Source of the DNA: Lantana camara
Lineage: Eukaryota > Streptophyta > Magnoliopsida > Lamiales > Verbenaceae
Assembly (NCBI GenBank): GCA_037501455.1
Contig: CM074865.1
Coordinates: 20,096,501-20,160,500 of the forward strand
DNA: 64,000 bases
Reading direction: 5' to 3'
Under the pieces are notes generated by a model. It saw only the letters and a program-made list of their open reading frames with translations, did not search any database and was not told where the DNA came from. Shown piece by piece: positions 42,501 through 54,583 of this stretch (position 1 is the stretch's first letter; each line of letters starts with the position of its first letter). The position numbers and the translations under genes are program-made.

Positions 42501-44688
42501 TTAAATTCACATATAACATTTCATAAAATTGCACATATTACCAAGCCAAATAAATCACATAATAACATGCTACGAATTCATTTAAATCCACGGGGTCCTA
42601 AGCAACTTACAACTAAGTCACATAATCATTCAAGTCCTCATATAATTTTCCGATGCATAACCAATTCACAAATATTACATAATAGATTAAATTCCAATTT
42701 ACGTGATTAAACCTTAATTCAAAGTTTCAATGTTAGACATAACAACTTCTTTTAACACAATCGTGATTAGCATATACTTATTTACCAAGTGACAAGGTTT
42801 AATTAATTCAAATCAAACAAATTCATATTGTTCCCAAAATTACACAAACACCCCTTCTAATCTAATCAATTAACATGAATTCAATAAATCGGGATTCAAT
42901 TTACAAATTACAAGTCCAAGCTTATCATATTTCATATCATACATGATTTCATACACAATGGAATTCATTTCGATCGACAATTCAAGCATATGACAATTAA
43001 TTTGCATTTAGACAATTAATTCAAATATGTCCCAAATACACAAATAAATTCGTAGAAAATAAACCGAGTGTCCGATTGACGAGTGGAAAGTGGTGTTGGA
43101 CTCACCACGACGAAGTGGACAAGCTGTCCAAAGGTCGCCGGAGCGCCGCCGCAGGAGCTGTCGGAACAGTGGCCGGCCGCTGTTCGGCCGCCGCCGGAAC
43201 GTGCCGGAAAAATCCTGAAAATTCACCCGTGTAAGGATTCCTCGTACCCATTCCAAAACCTCGATCAATTTCTGGAAAATCCAAGTCAATCGTCACCAAT
43301 TTCAGATCCAACAATACGAAAACCCTAAAATCTTCAAATCCAAATTACTTCCAAACCAGTGAACCGAAATGCGATCCGTAAAAGGCATTGTCTTACTCGT
43401 GACGAGCTCTTCGAAAGCCCTAAGGTAGCTCGCCGGAAAAATCTTCGGAGCTAGCGCCGCCGCGATCTGCCGCCGATTGGCCGAATCAGGAGTCGTGTGA
43501 TCAAAGGCTACTAGTTCTCGTCGTTCCGAACAACTTTCGTGAAGAGCCTGAGGCCAAAAGATGGCCGAAAAAGGCCCCCGTTGGCCGCCAAAGTTTCTGC
43601 CGCCACACGCCTCCCCGGAACCACCACCTACGGCCAAAATTCGGTGAAAACGATGCCGGAAATGAACTCAGGGGGTCGGCAAACCTTGGAAAACACTAAC
43701 CTTCGCCGGAAAAAGCAGCCGAAACGGCGGAAACTGCCGCTGCAACAGTAGCGCCGCCGCCTGCCGCCCGCTTCAGGTGGCGCGTGCGCCTTCCTCGCCG
43801 CCCCAATGGCGGCGCCGCCTACACAGAAGGAAACGCCGGGAAGTCCCCTCACCGAGCCTGGGGCGCGTGTCACCGGAAGACGGCCGGAAGCCGCCGCGAA
43901 CGGGCGGCGAACCAGCAGCTTCGCCACCCCCGCCTGCGCGTCTGAAAAAAAGGCGATATCTCCGCCATCGCTCGTCGGTTGGCCGAGTTCTTGGTACGGT
44001 TGTGACCGCGTCGTCGAGCTCATCGAAATGGACTATTGGTTCGTCGAATTCCGTCGAGTATAGGCCGAGTTCAGGGGTTGTGCATGTGAAACACCGTGAG
44101 TGTGTGTGTTTACATCGTGAATCGCGGGAGAGGGAGAAAGAGGGAGAAGACTGATCCGTTTGCTCGTAAAACGAGGGTTCGGGTGTTTTATCCCGGATCC
44201 TCGCACGAAAAACGAACGGTAGAAGGGGTAAACGACGTCAGAATAGGGCAAACTCAGAGTCTACGGACTCGTTTCGATGCCCCGAACGTGTTGAAGGGTC
44301 AAAATGGTCAAAATCTCGATCAAACGAGCAGTGACCGAAAAACCCCTAAAAAAGAGAAAATTACAAACAGGCTCCTAAACTCTAAAAGAGTTCAAAATAG
44401 GGCCAAACAAAACACAAAATCACATAATTAAACACGTAAAAAGATTGAAATGAGGCGTACCTTATAAGTCGGACGAACGGGATGTTACAAGAAAGACATG
44501 TGTATGTGAGACTTAACCCAAAATGGACCAAATATGACGAACGGCACAATGCAACGAGGTGACGTGCAATACCCAATGTAGCATGAAAATATCTTGTTTT
44601 GGCATGTAATTGATCATATAATAACAATTTGAGATCAAATAAATGATTGGAATTGAAAGTGAAAATCTTAATTTTATGCAGTGAGTTT
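39588..44688 (-). repeat. Truncated 5' LTR of the chromovirus remnant, split by a solo LTR
   Basis: The LTR pieces 39588-40775 and 44495-44688 read on from each other across the nested solo LTR. Together they match about the first 1390 bp (plus-strand order) of the solo LTR at 29720, then stop at the right-hand TRIM. Confidence 0.75.
40776..44489 (-). mobile_element. Solo LTR, chromovirus-type, 3714 bp
   Basis: TGTAACACCCCGCACGTGAG...GGGATGTTACA with perfect TSD 'agaaa' (40771-40775 and 44490-44494). Same landmark blocks as the solo LTR at 29720, but longer. It includes a GC-rich 0.9 kb (43080-44020) dominated by CCGCCG and GCCGGA. Several reading frames cross that block but none shows a domain; I treat them as by-products of GC richness. 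Confidence 0.9.
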
Positions 44689-44962
44689 TGTTACATATGG
44701 TATCAGAGCCGGGGCCAGTCGGTGTGCCAGCGAGGACGCTGGGCCCTTATTTGGAGGGGGGGTAGATGTAATGTCCCACATCAGAAGCGAGGAGAACAAA
44801 ATCTCCCCTTATAAGGGGAGATGGATACCTCACCCTGTGGATGCATTCTGCGCTATGGCTGTGTTCTACAGTGGGCGCAGGAACAAAGCCATGAGGGTGG
44901 TCTAATCCGGTTCCCACCTAAAGAGGACAATATTCACAGGAAGGTGGTTCTGGGCTGATACA
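44689..44962 (+). mobile_element. TRIM retrotransposon, right copy lacking its 5' LTR
   Basis: Only the last 7 bp of the 5' LTR (TGTTACA, 44689-44695) remain, then the primer-like site TGGTATCAGAGC (44698-44709), internal DNA with the hairpin CCAGCG-AGGA-CGCTGG, and a 196-bp 3' LTR (44767-44962). The 22-bp TTATAA-centred palindrome is intact at 44801-44822. The orientation is opposite to the copy at 34607. The flank 'taata' (44963-44967) nearly matches 'gaata' left of the other copy. Confidence 0.85.
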
Positions 44963-44967
44963 TAATA

Positions 44968-46370
44968 TTATTCGTATCTGATTATAAACATTTGAATCAT
45001 AAACAGATAAGAAAATAGTAATAAGACATCCAATTCATTTAAATATACGTTTGATATATTCATTATCCGATTTATTTGTAATTCATATTCAATATATAAT
45101 ATATTATATTAAAATATATATACACGTGTGTATCTATAATAGTTTTATAAGGTGTTAAGTAAAATTCTTTTACATTTATATAATCGTGAATGCTAAAATA
45201 GTATGAGTATAACTTAATGTTTGACTTTATGCTAACTTAACAAGATCTCGTATTTAAACATTTGGGAATATAATTATATTTGTAGGAAAATTTTTATATT
45301 TTAATGGTCCAACTCGACCTATGTAAATAAGTTATAAAATCAAATAAATAAATAAATGCTCAAATAATCAAATAAACTGCTTGAACTAATAATACCACAC
45401 ATTGTGTTAAAAGTATATTAATATTTAATTACATGTTAAAATTAATTTGTATTAATATATACTTTATAATTATATTTAATATGGTTAACAACTTTGTGAT
45501 AAATAAGTAAATTATTTAAAATGGGGTAATTGTTGACTTTGTAAATTAGGAAACGTATCATGGCCCTTATTACGGGATCTTTGTCTCCTTTGATTAGGGA
45601 TTTCTCTGCTTTATATTTCCTGCACTCTTACAATCAATTCGATAATACAATGAAACACACTGTTTCCATTACCTTCTTCGTTCTTTCAATTCATCAGTAA
45701 TGGTGTATTAGTAGACAAATAAGAATTAAAAAAAAAATACGAGAGGAAAGAATAAAAAATATATAAATTTCGAAAGAAAACGAATTTATGTAGGTGAAGG
45801 AATAACCAATAAGAGATAATGAAAAGCCCAACATAAAATAAATTAATTGTTTGATGTTGTATGAAATAATATAGATTATAATATACAGATACGAACACAG
45901 ACATTGATATAACGATACATATTTTTTTTTAAAAAAAATTAATGTGAAAGTATGTGATATAGTATGCAACATGATACGATACAACAAAATGATTTTTTTA
46001 AAAGTATGAAATAATGTTTTTCAAAAATATAGATGAACACATACGTAGCCGACTTTTTAACAACGATATTATATTAATTAAGTATAATGTATAAATATTA
46101 CACAAATTAACTTGAAAAACTTAGAAAGCAAAAACACCCAACAGAAAGGAGATAAAAATAGAAATGGAGCAACTTAACTTAATCAAGAAAAGAACATTAA
46201 TTAACTTTTATAATAAAAGAAGTTACAAATAATTTAATTAAAATAAAATTGAAAAATCTGCTTAGCTGTTTTATTGGGGATTTTCTAAAAATATTGTAGT
46301 TTTCTTAAAGTATTGCAAGATTGTGATATTTTTTGGGGATATTGTAAAAATATTATAACCCGGTTTCTGT
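44968..46370. other. AT-rich intergenic DNA
   Basis: No gene, terminal repeat or other bounded element recognised in 1.4 kb. Confidence 0.5.
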
Positions 46371-46954
46371 GGAGCCGGTTTTAACATGCAACTTTTTTTT
46401 CCCCCCTTAAAACTGGTTTTTAAGAAATTGGGTTCACTATTCATTATAATTTATTTTCACATTAATTTGTGTCTTAATATCAGAAAGTGTAGAAGCATAA
46501 ATTAAAATATAGAACAATGAAATCGTTTTATGTGGAACCGGTTCCATTAAATGAATTTTGAGGGAATCTCTGCAAAAGCTGTATGGGAATATTACAGTGT
46601 TAGCATTTGACCAGCATTTGAATTTTAATAAAAGTGGATTCTATGTACCGATTTCATAAGAAGAGGAAATGTTTAGCTCTAAAATCCATCCAGATAGTTT
46701 TCACTGCATAAATATTGAAGGAAGGGGGAAAGGCGTTGAGCTTAGAGGAAAACAAGAAAAAATGATGGGTAACGCGAAAAAATAAAACGGGTAAGTCAAT
46801 TTCAAGAGCAAGTTTTCAAGACTTATATAGCGTACAAACGGTTAGTGTCTCATAGAAAATTCAATCTAAAAATTCAATTTGCCTCGGCTATCTTTATTCT
46901 TATGTTGAAAATAATTGTTATTATGTGGGTGAGATTTGCTATTATGAGGTTAAA

Positions 46955-49556
46955 TGTGACACCAGAACGTGGGTCACCATATCCCCCGCATTGGGACCAA
47001 TCATATGTAATTATAGTCTCTATACAAGTCCAATCATAGCGAACGGAAGACACGACATGGACCCTGGCTAGGTGGGACTAACCCTGTACCAACAATTTAG
47101 ATATCCAACAGTAATATACAAGAATAGAATCAGGAGGTTGCGGAAGTATAACCATGTCAATTCATGAAAATACAACATACTTCAAGTACCGAATACATAT
47201 CAGGACAAGAGTAATTGGCCCACACGACCTCAATATTAATATATAACAAAATAGATAAATAGGTGTGTGGTACAGAACATGAGTGTAACCTAGCTAGACA
47301 CGAAAATACACTAAGACAATGTAATTTCCTGCCTAGCTACGCTTGCAGAACCTGAGGGACAAAAAAGGGAGGGTTCAGTCTCTACAAGATTGAGTGAATG
47401 ACATAAATAATATATATAAAGTGGTAAAACTCATACAAGCCATAATTCCATATAAGGTTCTAGAAGAAACAAGGAAAACACGGTAAAATCATTATATGGA
47501 ATTATAACTATCAAATTAAATTCCAGGATAAGTGATCAGTGGCCCGGAAAGTGAGCAATCTCCAACCTTACTCCTTTAGTGTACAGGATAAAGTTATTAG
47601 GCGTTCATGCAATAATTAAGTTCCACTTATTACAAGTATCGATTCCAGTGCACAAGTACTCATTTTTCCTCCAGGTTGGTGGTTCGACTAGCTAGCCCTT
47701 ACCACCCAGGACAGAGTGATCAATGGGTACATGAATCCCATTGACCGGAATCCCATCAATCCACTAAACCTCCTGGCGGACATTCGGGTTAGTCCAAGAA
47801 GGTGGAACTTTTGCAAGAGATAGCCTTCAGCCCATGCTTTCCCGGTTCTCTTAATACACAAGCCCCTGCGCCCCAGGTAGTGTAAGGATCTCGCCAAAAC
47901 AGGACAGGTACAGGTCACTTCATTTTGAAAACATTTGATCTTTTAAAACCAAGGTATATATATAATAGATTTTGGCCAAATCATCACATAAGAGGGTTGT
48001 AGGGTTTATATGATATAATTCCTATCAATTCCTCACCTGTACCAAAACAAAAAGAATAAACAAACTCCCCGAACCCTACAGAGCTAGCTCGTCACCCTTC
48101 TGAGAACTCTCTAGACCAGAGAAACAGTGCACAAGTGAGACACGACACAATATGAACCAAGTATGATGCACGATAAATGAAATAAGATGAAATGGAATGA
48201 TTATGAAGTCATATTATATCATGAACACGTTCATGTGCACAATTAATGTCCCACGCATGCTTTAACAAGAATTTCAACCATAATGATATCACATAAATTC
48301 CGTTCATACATAAAAGAAAGCAACAGAGGGTAAATAAAAGCATGAAACGAGATAACAGTTAAAAACCACAAGTCAGGGGATCATCGCGGCCGCGCCAGTA
48401 TATACCGCGAGTGTAATAGACTATCGTGGGGAGGGGGGAGGGGGACCTCCTGTAATGAGGTCGCGGTCGCGCCAGGAAAATAGTTGAAACGCGTCGCGGG
48501 CGCGACGGACTTACAGGGGAAGCGTCTATAATGACGTAGCAGCCGTAACCAAAATCGTTGGGGCGCGACGGACATCCAGTAGCACTTTCTATACTAATAT
48601 CGCGGCCACGATGGATTTATGTTAAAGGGTGCTACGGCCAGTAGCTCCAGTCCGAGAAGAGCAAAACAGGGATGGCAGAAAATCCATCGCCACACCAAAA
48701 ATCCACGTTCCAAAGGCACAAATCAACAAGAATATATATATAAACATCATATACACACTTAGGCATCAAATGATCTATGAAATCATGCTTTAATTCATTC
48801 AAATTCATCCCACAAACACTTAATATAAGTATGATCACTCATGCTTCAAACTCCACAAAACCCATGTTATAGATGCTTAAACAAACTCATAATCATCACA
48901 AATACTAAACCCTGACAAAATCTCAAGAAAACTCTCACACCCCCCCCCCCCCCACCCCACACCTTACCTTGAAAATGAAAGAAGATGAAGGGGAAGGAGA
49001 AGGGAAGGTCTAGAGCTTGATTTTCTTGAAGAAAAAGAATGAAATCCTTGGTCTCCTAGATTCCTTGATGAACTGAGATAGAGAGGAAGAGATAGAGGGA
49101 GTGTTTGTGTCTTGTGTTTGTGAGAATGAAGAAGAAAGAAAGCAAGTATGTATGTGTATGTGTGTATCGTGCAAGAGATAGAAAGGAGAGAGGGAAATTG
49201 TCACCAATTCAACGTTATGCAATTAAGTCCCCGATTTAATAAAGTTACAAATTAGTCCTTAAGAAATAATCAATTAAGTCCACAAGTTTGAATAACTTAC
49301 AATTAAGGACAATTAGGTATAAAATCTCACATTATGCATAATTAAACATATAATCATACCTAGGGAATTTAAATACATAACTCACGTAATTGAAATTCAC
49401 GAAGGAAGAAGTTCAAATCATATATTTCGTAAGAATTCAAATTAAATAAATTAAATGACGCAATTAAAGTCTAATAAAAGAAATTAAATAACCTAAATCT
49501 CAAAACTCACACCCGTGGCTCGCGTACCTGTACGCCTGAAAACTCGGGGTGTCACA
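46955..49556 (-). mobile_element. Solo LTR, chromovirus-type, 2602 bp
   Basis: TGTGACACCAGAACGTGGG...CGGGGTGTCACA with flanks 'ttaaa' (46950-46954) and 'ttgaa' (49557-49561), one mismatch. It shares 'catatcccccgcattggga', 'gcgaacggaag' and 'cccatgctttcccggtt' with the other chromovirus-type LTRs. It includes a run of 14 C at about 48941-48954. Confidence 0.85.
48380..48620. repeat. CG-rich motif cluster in the solo LTR
   Basis: Five to six variants of (G)TCGCGG(C/T/G)CGCG(A/C)C(G/A)G, at about 48384, 48461, 48494, 48562 and 48599, with a weaker copy at 48534. Some are near-palindromic (CGCGGCCGCG). They lie about 920-1175 bp from the sense-strand LTR start, the same place as in the LTR at 29720. 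Confidence 0.8.
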
Positions 49557-50272
49557 TTGAAATTGTGTTTTATAGTGTTCAAATTTCTTAGTAGTTTATG
49601 ATTTTTTTTTTGAAACTAGTGTATGATTTTGAAATATATATATAAAGTGGTCGAATATTTGTGGAGGTTTTTTCGGTGATTTTGTACTGGTTTATTGACA
49701 ATAGATATTATGTAACCAGTGAATTTTTTGTGAATTTTATTGCCAAATTTTGTTCGAATGAATACGACATACTGAGTGGAGAAAATGGGGATATACTTTT
49801 GATATATTTAATGAGTTTACTAGTTTTGCTAGCCCTCAATATTGAGTTTGTAGTGTGCAAAAGTTCCATATGGTTTGAGGCAAAAGTTCAACTCGTTAGT
49901 ATTGGATTCTGTTGAGGGCTGTCATCCGTCGGATGTAAGTTTTGCGTGGGATGTGGTATGTGATTTAGTTCACCTAAATAAATTTTTTTGAAATATCGTT
50001 ATGGAGTACTTTTTTTTATAATGCATGTACTATTGTATGATGATTACGAATCTAGAATGTTCGAAAATGCCCTCAACATCACAGACTTCAAAGTAAAAGT
50101 TGTCATGGTATATGAGAATTGTACAACGATGGACGAAATATATATATATAACAGTAAAAATTTATTTGTAGAACAAAAGACTTCATAATGAATTTGTTTC
50201 TTTGGGTGTAAGCGCTAATGTCGAGTGGCTCCACAATGTAAATTTTAGATCTTCATTTTCGAACAAGTTTAT
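49557..50272 (+). other. MULE DNA between two solo LTRs
   Basis: Short reading frames only (for instance 49661-49915). It may be decayed N-terminal transposase sequence, since MURA catalytic sequence resumes after the next LTR, but I recognise no domain. Confidence 0.35.
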
Positions 50273-53044
50273 TGTAACACCCCGATTTTTCGACCGTACA
50301 GGTACGCCGTATCGAGAGTGCTAAGTGAGTATTTTAATTTATTTAATTATGCTATTATATGTTTATGATATTGATTATGTGACTATTTGAATTATATGAA
50401 TTAATTCTTACACTTTGAATATGAATTTTAATTTGTTTATGTTCGTTATCCTTGAACTTGACTCGTATATGCCCGTACGTGAGTCCGATTTTTGTGCCAA
50501 CTTGCCGTGCATGAATTATGTGATTTATAAATGTACATATATGCTCATTTCTCATTTTTAAGTTCGTTTGTTATGGTTCTTAAGCCGTTTTGTTTGTTAA
50601 GGGACTTGAGGGCCTAACACGTTTTACCGCACCTTGGGTTCCGGAAACCGTATCTTGAGCTCGGGAATTAAGATTCAAATTTTGGAAGAGGAGTTTCACT
50701 CTTAATGAAGATTGAAAGCTAAGTAACCTAGCCTTGTATTTTTCTAAGCCCATTTGAACCCCCGATATTTGCCCGGACCGAGCCTCACGCGAGTGACAGC
50801 CACCTTTTACGGTTTTTGCCATAACCTTTTCATCTCTTAACCAAATGACTTGAAACTTAAACCATTTTAACCCTAGTTAAGACCTTTATCTCTTTCCCTA
50901 ACACGGACACAAGCAAGAAAAGAGGGAAATCGCAGCTGCAACTCAAGATCAAGGAAGAAAGGGAAATAACATTATTCATCTTGCAAGATTTGAGCCCAAT
51001 ACTCCTTCATCTCTTCTCCAACTTGAAAGGTAAGTCTATGAACTTATTCTCCAGCTTCTTTTGATTCTTTGGATCCATGATTTTCTCATTTTCATCATGT
51101 TTGGCCATGCTTTGATCACATGAATGAATAGTTAGGTTATATGCCATTTTGAAGAATTCATGTCATTCCTTGCCTTATGATTCGAATTGATGCATGATTC
51201 TTGGTTATTTGAACACCTTAACTTCATTCCTTGCCTCATAGTTCGTGTTATTTGATCATAGCATGATTCACCATTTTTGCATTCATAAAAACTTGGAGTT
51301 TTGGCAAAACATGATCACCTTGCTTCCTTCTTGTTCTTTTCGAATTGGACAGCATGTATGGCATGATTTGTGTGAGTTTTTGCTTGCTTTAAGTGTTACC
51401 TAGCTGCTTCTTTGAGTTTTTCCTTCACTCCCCTGAGTTTGGCTCTATTTTGGCTGGTTTTTCGCAGCTTTCGCCCAGTGGCCCGGCCGCGATCACGCGA
51501 GGAAGGAACCTCATTGTGGCCGCGACGATGCTTCGGTTTTACTTCTGTATGGGTGGCGCAGGCATGCAATTTTTGGTCATGACCACGACATCATGAAGAG
51601 GGGTTGTCTGGAGGGGTGTCACGACCGTGACGTTTTCCTGCGGGACCACGACCCTGTTTTTTTTTTTTTTTACTGTTGTCTTCACGGCGCGGCCGCAATG
51701 CCTCTTTGGTCTTGTGTATGTGTTTTCTTGCCTTTTCTTACCTTGTATGATCTTGTATGCTCCTTTTATGTTTAATACATGAAGTTAATTGATTATATTT
51801 CATGTTATGGCTTTCAATTTGAACGTATGGTGTGATATATGTGCATATATGCAACGTGTGATCTTCTTGCAACTTCATGTGCTTCGTTTATGTTTCGTTG
51901 TTCCTTTCTTGATTAAATTGCCTTGTTTTGATTCATGAACTTAGTTAACTTAATGAAATATGTGTTATATTCTTTATTATGAAACTTTGTGTGAATTCGG
52001 TGCTTTTATACTCATTATATGACAAGATATGTTCTAAATGCTCTCTTACGTGTATGCATGTTCTTATGCCTCGTTTCTTTACCTTGTATGATATCTCTTC
52101 GCTCTTTTATGTTACGTATGCATTACTAACATGTTCTATGATATGTTATGTGCCTTGTATAAGAATTATGGATTCCTATGACGTGAAGTGTGCCCGTTAT
52201 GGCTTGGTATGACTTAGATGCTACTTTGCTCCATACCATTAACATCATTTGCGTTCATATACATTAATTTGCCGAGCGTTTAATTGGTTCATTTTAAGTC
52301 TAAGTCGTCTCTTGTGCTTATTTTGTTCAGAGGTTCGTCCCGGGGGTGACGAGGTTGTCTCGTAAGCATCCGTTGCTTCCTTTTTGTCTCCGTTGCTTCT
52401 CGAAGGTGAGGTTTTGTTTTTTTTAGTTATATTAACCTAAAACCCAATGCGTTTTGAAGCCCGCATGTGAAATATATATACTATATGATAAATATGTGTT
52501 TGATATGTAATTTGAGGGCTTGTCCTACTTGTGAAAGACCTTGAAAATGTTTTATATATATATACGCTACTTTTGCTTTGTTTTTGAAAAGGCTTTTGAT
52601 ACGTTTTGAACTTGACGCGAGATATGACCTTGAAAGATAGCTCCCTTGACTTGTACTTGACTTGATGGGTCCCGGAGATTCTGGGACAGAGCATCCGGGT
52701 CGACCAAGGGATCGCTGGACAAACCTCTCGTTCATGATCTCCACTTGATAGGATATACCGCAACCCACTAGGAGGTTGGTTGGGGATGGAGTTCGACAGG
52801 CGTAAGTGTCGTGAAACTCACGTCCTGCTTGCTTGCACGGATGGTTAAGGGTAGGATCCACCCTTCCATCACCGGAGTTTGAGGTGGGATTGTTTTGTAT
52901 TGAACTTGCTTGACTTGTACTCATTTTGACATGAGGAGAAAACTCGTACTCGCTGAGTTAGTATGTCTTGTCTTGAATCTATGAAACGGGACTGGATTTC
53001 CTAATTAATTAAAATTAGTTGTTTTGGCCCTCGGCCTTTAACTT

Positions 53045-53092
<48 letters not shown>

Positions 53093-53690
53093 GGAAAAGA
53101 TTTGGTGTGCAAAAACCATTCCCGGTTCATGGATTATTACGATCTTGATACTTGCTTTGCTCTGTATGTACGGGTGTGTGAGTTAGCCCCCTCACCAGTT
53201 TTTAGGACTGACCCTTGTTGTTTCTCTTTTTTTTTCCCTCCTTGTTTCTTGAGTTGCAGGTGCAGGAGTGGTTTGTGCTAGGCGGTGGTCTGTCTTTCGA
53301 GTCCTTGTGGTCGTGTTGTTCGAGTCTTATGCATTTCTTTTAGTTTATTCTGTATTTTTGAGCATTTTAGCCTATGTATATGAATTTGATACATTATGAA
53401 AAGCATGTATTATGATTTATTTGGCCCGTAGAGGCATGACATATATAATTGTTTTAAGTTTTGCTAGTGTTTTATATGTATGTATACTTGTATCTTTGTG
53501 ATCCTGTTGATTCCGCTTATGTTTTGAATTTTGTTGCACACTCTGGATTAGGGTCTAGGCCACTTAGCCTAGGGTTTGTTTTGCTTATCTCACGTTCGCT
53601 ATGGCTTGATGCGTGTGCAGAGTCCTTGTTTCGTTACACATGTCGAGCTATGGTACGGGGGATATGGTGCCTACCGCTCGGAGTGTTACA
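50273..53690 (+). mobile_element. Solo LTR, chromovirus-type, 3418 bp
   Basis: TGTAACACCCCGATTTTTCG...GAGTGTTACA with perfect TSD 'tttat' (50268-50272 and 53691-53695). The orientation is opposite to the LTRs at 29720, 40776 and 46955: its start resembles the reversed right end of the 46955 element (cgtacaggtacg). It contains a TA dinucleotide run of about 20 units at about 53048-53088. Confidence 0.9.
51480..51695. repeat. CG-rich palindrome-like cluster in the solo LTR
   Basis: About six related motifs: cggccgcgatcacgcg (51484), gtggccgcgacgatg (51515), ggtcatgaccacgacatcat (51576), gtcacgaccgtgacg (51617), ggaccacgacc (51643) and ggcgcggccgcaatg (51685). They lie about 1.2-1.4 kb from the LTR start. 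Confidence 0.75.
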
Positions 53691-54059
53691 TTTATGGTCA
53701 AGCACATATTTTGGCGTTCAGGTCGTGCATTGATGCATTGTAGCATATGCGACCCCATGATCAATGTAGATGGAACACATCTACACACTAAATACAAATA
53801 CAAACTTTTGGTTGCAGTTGGCATGGATGGGAACCAAAATATCCTATCTTTGGTTTTTGCACTTTTGACGAAGAGACGGAAACTTGATAGGTGAAGAGTA
53901 CTCGATATTTTAGGCCTATTTTCCAATATGTTTTCTTGTCTTTTATGAGCTATTTATTGCTTGAATTTACTCTTTTCAGGTAATTTTTACTAAAAAGTCG
54001 AAAATGGTGAGTATAGAGTAAAAACGATGAAAGGATCACAAAAGTGAAGCTGACCGAGC

Positions 54060-54192
54060 AAACTGGCGGCCACGAGGAATTTAGGAAGCAAAATTAGCGG
54101 CCACAAATGAAGCTGAAAAGCATTATAGCGATTCTTTAAGGATTGCGGCCGCAAATAATTTTGCCTAGGATCGTTAGGGGCCGCGAAACATG
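54060..54192. repeat. GCGGCC motif cluster in the Athila-like LTR
   Basis: gcggccacgaggaat (54065), gcggccacaaatgaa (54093), gcggccgcaaataat (54144) and ggggccgcgaaacat (54176), with a degenerate copy at about 54125. It sits 175-310 bp into the LTR, matching the Athila array that starts 203 bp into its LTR. Confidence 0.8.
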
Positions 54193-54583
54193 CCAGACTT
54201 GGAATTTTAGGAATTTTTGCTTGGTAATTGTTGAACGAGTATTTAAACATGAAAACCCTACACCCTAGTGGAGAGATTCAGAAGTAGAGAGGAGAATTGT
54301 AGCGCAGCTGCTATGAGACGAAGGAGAGAAGAAGCACCTCAAGTCTTCCTCGACCTCGACAAAATCTTTGGTTTTTCTATGTTGAACTAGTTTAATTTAT
54401 TCGTATTTACTAGTATGCAACCTAATGTCTCTTGATTTAGTTTATACTTTTAGTTTATGATTTGGATTGATTTGAACAATCAAATTTATTTATGAATATG
54501 CTTATTTTGGACTCGTATTATGTTTTGTTATTGATTTTTTTTTCGGTAGAATGTTTTGTTATTGATGATGATGATGAGTAGCT

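Larger units (their letters stand above)
35065..44688 (-). mobile_element. Pol-less chromovirus-type Ty3 remnant
   Basis: Minus-strand order: part of the 5' LTR (44688 down to 39588, split by a solo LTR), primer site for initiator tRNA-Met, gag in two pieces around a Copia solo LTR, a short untranslated region, polypurine tract, and part of the 3' LTR (35916 down to 35065). There is no protease, reverse transcriptase or integrase: sequence passes from the gag zinc knuckle to the polypurine tract in about 280 bp. Each LTR is missing a complementary portion, and both breaks abut TRIM sequence. Gag type and LTR size suggest a Tekay-like chromovirus; without pol this is tentative. Confidence 0.75.

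Noticed and set aside
43008..44431. Several overlapping ORFs on both strands in the GC-rich LTR block
   Set aside because: Open frames are expected by chance in GC-rich DNA. All six frames give low-complexity Arg/Pro/Ala peptides and none has a domain.
48941..48954. Poly-C run as a functional element
   Set aside because: A simple homopolymer within an LTR; more likely slippage or sequencing uncertainty. The same applies to the G run at 54734 and the TA run at 53048.
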